Shown: piece by piece, positions 6,288 to 10,335 of the stretch
How positions within the stretch are numbered: position 1 is the stretch's first letter
Layout: each line of letters opens with the position of its first letter
DNA from: CAYOSU01 sp964406735
Lineage (GTDB): Bacteria; Bacillota; Clostridia; Christensenellales; CAMQZB01
Direction: 5' to 3'
Assembly (NCBI GenBank): GCA_964406735.1
Contig: CAYOSU010000025.1
Span: forward strand, 1-10,335
DNA length: 10,335 bases
Made by a program: the position numbers and the translations under genes
Notes under the pieces: model-generated
What the model saw: the letters and a program-made list of their open reading frames with translations, nothing else
What the model was told of the DNA's origin: nothing
Databases searched by the model: none

Positions 6288-7343
6288 TTATCGTTGCGTT
6301 GCCTTATATTCCGACGGGCTTACGCCTACTTCCTTTCTGAACGAGCGTATAAAGCTTTCGGGATACTCATATCCGACCTGCAAACCTACCTGCGCGACGC
6401 TCATGCTCGTCGTTGTGAGTAGCCTTTTTGCTTTCTGCATGCGTATGGTCCTGAGAAGCTGCGAAAAGGTCAAGCCTACCGTCTTTTTGATAAAGCTCGA
6501 GCAATATTGCGTAGAGTAATTTAATTCTTTAGCAAGCTCGGGGAGCGTTATTCTATCGTATTTTTCAATGAGAATATGGTACAGCTTCATGACCGTCGGA
6601 TCACTTGCAACGTCACTTTGACTTTTTATAGTCGAACCGTAGTTGCGAATAAGACGCAACAAAAAGGTCATGAACATTCCGTTTACGATAGACCCCGTGA
6701 ACTCGTCTCTGTAATGCTCTTCTTCGTAAAGCTGCAATAGCTGTTCCTTTATCGACTCATCGCCCTGCGTTTGAAACTCAAGATAGTTGGCGTAATTGAC
6801 TACGTAAAGGCTATTGATGAGAAATGAAGCCAGAACATCGTGGCGACTTATCAGCTCAAAAAATGTGTTCTCTATCGCACTTTTTCTTACAAAGCACTGT
6901 ATCACCAAGCTCTCGTCGTCGCCGACGTATACAGAGTGAGTAAAAGCAGGCGAAAACAGGCAAAATGTACCCTCCGTCATCACAGTCGTTTCACCGTCGA
7001 CTCTGTGTATGCACTGCCCTTTTGCGACGTACATCATTTCAAAAAAGTCGTGGCGATGTATAACGGGCGGCGTATATCTAAATATATTCCAGATATAAAC
7101 GCTTCTGCGTTCGCTCTCGTTAAAATAATAGTCTCCGAGATAATCGGCTTCCGAATACTCAACGGGGGCTTCAAAAGTAGCTTTTTTGGGCGGCAACATA
7201 ACGAGAACTCGCTGCTCGGGCGTCAGTGCATTGATAAACTGCTCCGCCTTTTTCGGATCGTCCTTAATCTCGTTGTATTCCTTATATATCTTCTCCGCAT
7301 CGTTGAGTGTCGTCAGATAACGCAACAATTTTTCTGAAGCCAT
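6288..7343 (-). CDS. AraC/XylS-family transcriptional regulator
   Basis: A 351-residue DNA-binding regulator. Residues 1-60 are a helical, charged extension. Residues about 85-155 are a cupin-like AraC ligand-binding domain, with the HRHDFFEMMYVAKG motif at 96-109 and a matching proline-turn LFSPAFTHSVY at 129-139. Residues 165-250 are a helical linker or dimer region. The C-terminal 100 residues are the AraC double helix-turn-helix: first HTH about 267-288 (LPELAKELNYSTQYCSSFIKK), second about 314-337 (SVAQVGLQVGYEYPESFIRSFRKEVG), ending in the family signature VSPSEYK. It is divergent from the GPH transporter gene and most likely controls it in response to a sugar or glycoside, as is common for such pairs. 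GAGGAGGGG sits seven bases before the ATG. Ligand unknown. Its own promoter is listed at 7368-7396. Confidence 0.93.
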   Translation of the reverse strand: MASEKLLRYLTTLNDAEKIYKEYNEIKDDPKKAEQFINALTPEQRVLVMLPPKKATFEAPVEYSEADYLGDYYFNESERRSVYIWNIFRYTPPVIHRHDFFEMMYVAKGQCIHRVDGETTVMTEGTFCLFSPAFTHSVYVGDDESLVIQCFVRKSAIENTFFELISRHDVLASFLINSLYVVNYANYLEFQTQGDESIKEQLLQLYEEEHYRDEFTGSIVNGMFMTFLLRLIRNYGSTIKSQSDVASDPTVMKLYHILIEKYDRITLPELAKELNYSTQYCSSFIKKTVGLTFSQLLRTIRMQKAKRLLTTTSMSVAQVGLQVGYEYPESFIRSFRKEVGVSPSEYKATQR

Positions 7344-7367
7344 AATGCCCCTCCTCAGTTTTTATTC

Positions 7368-7396
7368 ATTTTATAATACATCTTAAAATTTGTCAA
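7368..7396 (-). promoter_or_regulatory. Strong promoter of the AraC regulator gene
   Basis: On the minus strand a perfect TTGACA (7396 to 7391) is followed after 17 bases by TAAAAT (7373 to 7368). The predicted start near 7361 gives a leader of about 18 bases that contains the ribosome site. Confidence 0.7.
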
Positions 7397-7402
7397 TAGA
7401 TA

Positions 7403-7417
7403 TGATAAAATTTATCA
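7403..7417. promoter_or_regulatory. 15-bp palindrome, candidate operator
   Basis: TGATAAA and TTTATCA flank a single central base (7410), a perfect palindrome. It starts seven bases upstream of the regulator's -35 and is centred about 43 bases before the predicted transporter start, the usual place for an activator that touches a weak -35. AraC proteins more often bind direct repeats, so the binder could be another protein. Confidence 0.45.
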
Positions 7418-7446
7418 CTGCAATTTGTCTGTTTGTTTTGTATAAT
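7418..7446 (+). promoter_or_regulatory. Promoter of the GPH transporter
   Basis: A perfect TATAAT (7441-7446) lies 55 bases before the ATG. The sequence 17 bases upstream, CTGCAA (7418-7423), matches the -35 consensus at only three of six positions. A good -10 with a poor -35 next to a palindrome fits an activator-dependent promoter. Predicted start near 7453. Confidence 0.55.
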
Positions 7447-7501
7447 ATCCTTATAACAAATTTGTTTGCTATAACAACAACTGAAAAAGGAGAGGAAAGA
7501 T

Positions 7502-9307
7502 ATGAGCAAACAACGCACTTTTTTAAGTCGTGGTCTGTTTGAAAAAGATTTCATGCAGACAAAGATCAAATCAAACCATATCTCAAAAGCCGAAAAATGG
7601 CTCGGATATGCGTTAGGCCCCGGTCTTGCATGCTTGCACTTTACGATGATAACCTCATTGAGAGAGCGTTTTTACATGCAGATCAACGTTCTTAACGAGT
7701 TGTTCAACAATCCGTTAACTTACGGAACGATGAACACCGTCGCAAATGTCATAGGCATCATTTTGGGGCTTTATCTTAACTACATGGTGGAACACACGGT
7801 CTCGAGAGCTGGTCGTTTCCGTCCGTATACCCTTATCGGATCGCTTCTCATGGCTGTATTCGGCGTATTCATCTTCTGGTCGCCCTTCCCGTTCGGAACA
7901 GTTCCACAGCTTGTTTGGCTATACGTCGTCAACACCGTATATATCGGCGTTGCCGTAAATATGTTCAATCTACGCTATTCCGTCGTTTCGGTAAGCACCC
8001 GTAACGTTTTGGAGCGTGGACACCTGACAAGCTGGTCGTCGTCGATAAGCAGCATGATCCCCGGTGTCGTTTTGATGTTCGTCGTCGATATGATCCTTTG
8101 GAATAGCGTGCTTATCCCCAACGTAACGGGTGAATACTGGATGCTTTTAGTCCTTATAACCGGCATTTTGGGCTTTATCGGTGCTATATTGCAGTATTTC
8201 TTCACGAGAGAGCGTATCACCGAAGACAACAGGCTCATCCATTCTATCGATACCGACGAAACGACCGAAAGAGTACCCGTTTTGACTCAGCTAAAATACA
8301 TGCTCACGAATAAGTATTTTATCATGAGCATAGTCGTTGCGGCAGGCGCAGTCTTTTACGACTATATGCAAGGCTCGAACAGCCGTGTGTATATGATCCA
8401 ATACATCCTCGGCGACAAAGACGGCTCACTCCAGGGTATATTCCTTATGGTAACGATGCAACCGATGATGTTGGGACTCATTATTGCTCCTATTCTCGCA
8501 AAAAAATATAGCGCACGTAAAATTATGGGCATTTCGTCCGTGATCGTGCTTGCAGGTATCGCTATCGCGATGATCGCTCCAAGTAACCTCGGTGCGGCAA
8601 TGGGCGGAGGCTTTATATTCGCTTGCGGTATATTCGCCGTTACGACGATGTACAATGTTTTCAGCCAGATGGCTGCCGACGACATCGAATATAAGCACGG
8701 CTTCAGAATAGAAGGTACGCTTGCATACGCTATCGTTGTTGCTATATATTCTCTCGTTTTGACCCCTATTTCAGGATTATATGAAACAGGTCTTTCGCTA
8801 TTTGGCTTCAAAGCACCTGCAAACCTTACCGCAGAAGCGTTCGCCGCACTTGCTGAAACGGATTACATTTCCGCGCTTCCCATCACGTCAGGCATTGACG
8901 CAGGAAAGATAAGCGTGGTATTCGCTCAAAGCGAGGCAGTCAACAACTGGATACTTGCGGCATATTACGGAAGCTATGCGCTGTTTGCCGCACTCGTTTT
9001 AGTCGTTTGTATCTTCTTTACTCTCGATAAAAAGATGCCCGAGATCCGTGCAGAGCTTGAACTTCGCAAAAAGCATGCCGCAGAGGCGAGAGGCGAAATA
9101 TATATATCACCCGAAGAACAAGACCGCATCGACCTTGAACGAGCAACGATCGAGCTTGAAGAAAACAGAGTCGCTGAACTTAAAGCAAAATGCGCTAAGA
9201 AAGGTCTTGACTTTGATGCCGAGAATAAGAAATATCTCGATGCACAAGAAGCTAAGCGCCTTAAAGCCGAAGCAAAAGCCAACAAAAAGGCAAACAAGAG
9301 AAAATAA
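7502..9307 (+). CDS. GPH-family (MelB-like) sugar transporter with long charged tail
   Basis: A 601-residue major-facilitator protein of the glycoside-pentoside-hexuronide group, expected to import a sugar or glycoside across the cytoplasmic membrane. About 12 helices lie between residues 35 and 507. GRFRPYTLIGSLL (104-116) is the family loop 2-3 motif, and DDIEYKHGFRIEG (393-405) matches the late-loop DxxDYxxxxxGxRxEG signature. The acidic residues that bind cation and sugar in helices 2 and 4 of MelB (Asp55, Asp59, Asp124) seem to be absent in residues 78-94 and 150-160. Between helices about 11 and 12 is an unusual insert (435-475). The last 93 residues (509-601) form a hydrophilic tail rich in Lys, Glu and Ala, probably helical or coiled-coil, ending KKANKRK; classical relatives are about 450-480 residues. 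AAAGGAGAGG sits six bases before the ATG. It is a single-gene transcript, ended at 9335-9362, and divergent from its probable AraC regulator. Confidence 0.9.
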   Translation: MSKQRTFLSRGLFEKDFMQTKIKSNHISKAEKWLGYALGPGLACLHFTMITSLRERFYMQINVLNELFNNPLTYGTMNTVANVIGIILGLYLNYMVEHTVSRAGRFRPYTLIGSLLMAVFGVFIFWSPFPFGTVPQLVWLYVVNTVYIGVAVNMFNLRYSVVSVSTRNVLERGHLTSWSSSISSMIPGVVLMFVVDMILWNSVLIPNVTGEYWMLLVLITGILGFIGAILQYFFTRERITEDNRLIHSIDTDETTERVPVLTQLKYMLTNKYFIMSIVVAAGAVFYDYMQGSNSRVYMIQYILGDKDGSLQGIFLMVTMQPMMLGLIIAPILAKKYSARKIMGISSVIVLAGIAIAMIAPSNLGAAMGGGFIFACGIFAVTTMYNVFSQMAADDIEYKHGFRIEGTLAYAIVVAIYSLVLTPISGLYETGLSLFGFKAPANLTAEAFAALAETDYISALPITSGIDAGKISVVFAQSEAVNNWILAAYYGSYALFAALVLVVCIFFTLDKKMPEIRAELELRKKHAAEARGEIYISPEEQDRIDLERATIELEENRVAELKAKCAKKGLDFDAENKKYLDAQEAKRLKAEAKANKKANKRK

Positions 9308-9334
9308 TTACTTTATAATTGCCCATAAAAAGAA

Positions 9335-9362
9335 AGACTCCGAGCCATGCTCGGGGTCTTTT
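9335..9362. terminator. Bidirectional Rho-independent terminator
   Basis: An 11-bp stem (9335-9345 with 9349-9359, one G-U pair) has a 3-base CAT loop. On the plus strand TTTT follows, ending the GPH transporter transcript 28 bases after its stop. On the minus strand TTTCTTTTT follows, so it can also end the converging transcript of the small membrane-protein gene. Confidence 0.9.
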
Positions 9363-9443
9363 ACTTTCCCTTCATTTAGGGTTATTCTTGCTATATTATT
9401 AAGTAATTAATTTGTTGTGTTTGCAATTCTTTTACTTTCCCTA

Positions 9444-9481
9444 AACCGCCGTTTTTACGGTTAAATTTGCGATTTTACCGT
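9444..9481. repeat. Overlapping competing hairpins
   Basis: ACGGTTAAAT (9457-9466) and ATTTTACCGT (9472-9481) pair at nine of ten positions with a TTGCG loop. The left arm also shares CGGTT (9458-9462) with an alternative partner AACCG (9444-9448). The two stems exclude each other. They lie between converging genes, 3' of the small membrane-protein gene; no T run follows, so terminator function is doubtful. Confidence 0.4.
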
Positions 9482-9513
9482 GGTCTTTATCCGTTGTTGC
9501 AGACAAACACTTA

Positions 9514-9861
9514 TTACTCGAATATCGTTGCTTTTTTGCCGTTTTTATTCTTCGGCCATTCACGTATTCTCGTAACGTATTCAAGGTTTACTATTTGCAA
9601 ATTGCCGTTGTAATCAATGAGAATACCCTCGTCCGTTACCTCAACAAGCTTGCCCTTTATTGCGCTGTTGTCGGCATTTATCGTATATACGAGGCAATCC
9701 TTTTCCAAAAATCTTTTTGCTAACTCTTTCATTACCGTCATCTCCTCTTTTGATCTCTTTTTTAATCTTTTTATTGTTGCCGCCGCGTTCGCTTTTCTTC
9801 GTGTTCGCTGTTGCAAAAATAGAACAACGAATAATAGAAATATTAAATAATAACTATCCAA
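9514..9861 (-). CDS. Small membrane protein, YajC-like layout, SH3/Lsm-like domain
   Basis: A 115-residue protein. Residues 3-17 are a single hydrophobic segment, residues 18-40 are strongly basic and helical (QQRTRRK...KRLKKRSKEE), and residues 45-115 look like a small beta-barrel: KDCLVYTINADNSAIKGKLVEVTDEGILIDYNGNLQIVNLEYVTRIREW. One helix, basic linker and barrel is the layout of YajC, but the sequence is not clearly YajC; the barrel resembles small Clostridia proteins of unknown function (possibly DUF6897-like, from memory). The start is TTG at 9861, chosen for GAGGAGAAAG, with AGGAG eight bases upstream. A second start (residue 44, base 9732) also has AGGAG nine bases upstream and would give a soluble 72-residue barrel. 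The gene stands alone, with a near-consensus promoter and a long leader. Function unknown. Confidence 0.82.
   Translation of the reverse strand: MDSYYLIFLLFVVLFLQQRTRRKANAAATIKRLKKRSKEEMTVMKELAKRFLEKDCLVYTINADNSAIKGKLVEVTDEGILIDYNGNLQIVNLEYVTRIREWPKNKNGKKATIFE
9730..9747 (-). promoter_or_regulatory. Internal ribosome site and alternative start
   Basis: Inside the small membrane-protein gene, GAGGAG (9747 to 9742 on the minus strand) precedes ATG at 9732, with nine bases between. Another ATG (9741) lies directly against the purine run and is too close to use it. Initiation at 9732 would give MKELAKRFLEKDC..., the barrel domain without helix or basic linker. Confidence 0.5.
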
Positions 9862-9910
9862 GCTTCTTTCTCCTCACGCGTATTAGTTAGATATTACGAA
9901 CAAAAACAAT

Positions 9911-9976
9911 GTTAGTTGTGTCTCTTTAAGCTCTTGGCAACACATCTGAAAACTTCGTTTTTTCGTTTCAACTAAC
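9911..9976 (-). promoter_or_regulatory. Structured leader of the small membrane-protein gene
   Basis: GTTAGTTG (9911-9918) and CAACTAAC (9969-9976) are a perfect 8-base inverted repeat, 50 bases apart. On the minus-strand transcript the outer arm sits three bases from the predicted 5' end, so the pair would close a domain covering the first ~68 nucleotides. Inside, TGTGT (9917-9921) can pair with ACACA (9940-9944). After the domain comes CATTGTTTTTG, then another CTAACTAA copy (near 9890) that could compete for the first arm. The layout resembles a cis-acting RNA but matches no riboswitch class known to me. Confidence 0.4.
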
Positions 9977-9985
9977 TTTATCTGC

Positions 9986-10014
9986 ATTTTAGCACTGCTA
10001 TTTTGCATTGTCAA
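9986..10014 (-). promoter_or_regulatory. Near-consensus promoter of the small membrane-protein gene
   Basis: On the minus strand a perfect TTGACA (10014 to 10009) is followed after 17 bases by TAAAAT (9991 to 9986). The predicted start at about 9979 leaves a leader of about 118 bases before the TTG start. Confidence 0.75.
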
Positions 10015-10234
10015 TTATTTTATAGGGTTCTTCCCCCCCCATAAACTTTTACGTTTGTTGCCGATTTTAAGGCGTTTTTTACTATCTCACGAACATTTCT
10101 TGTCAATACACACGGCCTTTTTTCTTATACAACTAGAAGAATATGGCCCTCTTAATTTAACTCTATCCTTATTATTTCGCCTCAAAGCAATCTATTATAT
10201 TTACTAAAATTGGCACTCAAAATCAATTGTCGAT

Positions 10235-10261
10235 TTGATTGGCGTTGCTTTATGATATAAT
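10235..10261 (+). promoter_or_regulatory. Rightward extended -10 promoter
   Basis: TGATATAAT (10253-10261) is a perfect extended -10 element (TGnTATAAT). TTGATT (10235-10240) is the best -35, at a short 15-base spacing, which extended -10 promoters tolerate. TTGATT also forms an inverted repeat with AATCAA (10221-10226), a possible operator. The transcript would start near 10268 and leave the window. Confidence 0.6.
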
Positions 10262-10280
10262 CATCTAAAGAACTTTATAA

Positions 10281-10335
10281 AGTAGTATCCTACTGTCCCA
10301 AGCAAAACAAAGACCAGTTGCACGGAATGTGCGAC
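10281..10335 (+). ncRNA. Start of a hairpin-rich transcript, partial
   Basis: Just after the extended -10 promoter, AGTAG (10281-10285) and CTACT (10290-10294) form a 5-bp stem with a TATC loop, and GTTGCAC (10317-10323) and GTGCGAC (10329-10335) form a 7-bp stem (one G-U) with a GGAAT loop ending at the last base. No ribosome site or start codon follows within the window. It may be a structured 5' leader or a small RNA gene; it matches no class recognised here and is cut by the edge. Confidence 0.3.

Larger units (their letters stand above)
9862..10335. other. Noncoding right edge
   Basis: This 474-base region has no credible coding sequence. From left to right it holds the leader of the small membrane-protein gene (9862-9979), its promoter (9986-10014), an 8-base C run (10033-10040), about 190 bases with nothing assignable, and a rightward promoter (10235-10261) with a hairpin-rich transcript start running off the edge. 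Confidence 0.6.

Noticed and set aside
10281..10335. tRNA, 6S RNA, SRP RNA or tmRNA at the right edge
   Set aside because: None of their conserved sequences was found (no T-arm GTTCGA, no GGAAGG SRP motif, no tmRNA ends), and the segment is too short to judge further.
1..10335. CRISPR array, insertion sequence or prophage
   Set aside because: No regularly spaced repeats, transposase, integrase or phage structural gene was seen on either strand.

Overview
The window reads as chromosomal DNA of a Gram-positive-type bacterium, most likely an uncultured, gut-type member of Clostridia. The reasons are strong purine-rich Shine-Dalgarno sites before nearly every gene, one TTG start, sigma-A-like promoters with 17-base spacers, AT-rich intergenic DNA, and the gene types present (a MacB/FtsX ABC fusion, an AraC/GPH sugar-transporter pair, a small one-helix SH3-like protein). 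There is no outer-membrane or phage gene. Taxonomy is inference; no marker gene is present.

Layout. Bases 1-222 are noncoding, with a leftward promoter and a hairpin at its predicted transcript start. Bases 4247 to 223 (minus) are a two-gene operon: an ABC ATPase-permease fusion with a very large outer domain, then a lipoprotein whose ribosome site overlaps the ABC stop codon. Bases 4248-4585 are a divergent promoter region. Bases 4586-6149 (plus) are a tight two-gene unit: a small protein with a PII-like fold and a CPA2-type cation/proton antiporter, one base apart. A hairpin terminator follows.

Bases 6288-7343 (minus) encode an AraC-type regulator, divergent from a GPH-type (MelB-like) transporter at 7502-9307 (plus). 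The 158 bases between them hold a promoter for each gene and a perfect 15-base palindrome near -43 of the transporter promoter, suggesting local control of sugar uptake. A bidirectional terminator at 9335-9362 ends the transporter gene and probably the converging gene at 9514-9861 (minus). That gene is a small membrane protein that starts with TTG and carries a second well-placed internal start. Its promoter is nearly consensus and its 118-base leader looks structured. The last ~100 bases hold a rightward extended -10 promoter and the start of a hairpin-rich transcript leaving the window.

The most interesting items are the PII-like/antiporter pair (a probable small-molecule-gated ion transporter), the loss of the usual acidic residues in the GPH transporter together with its long charged tail, and the structured leader and dual start of the small membrane protein. 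No CRISPR array, tRNA, rRNA or insertion sequence was seen.
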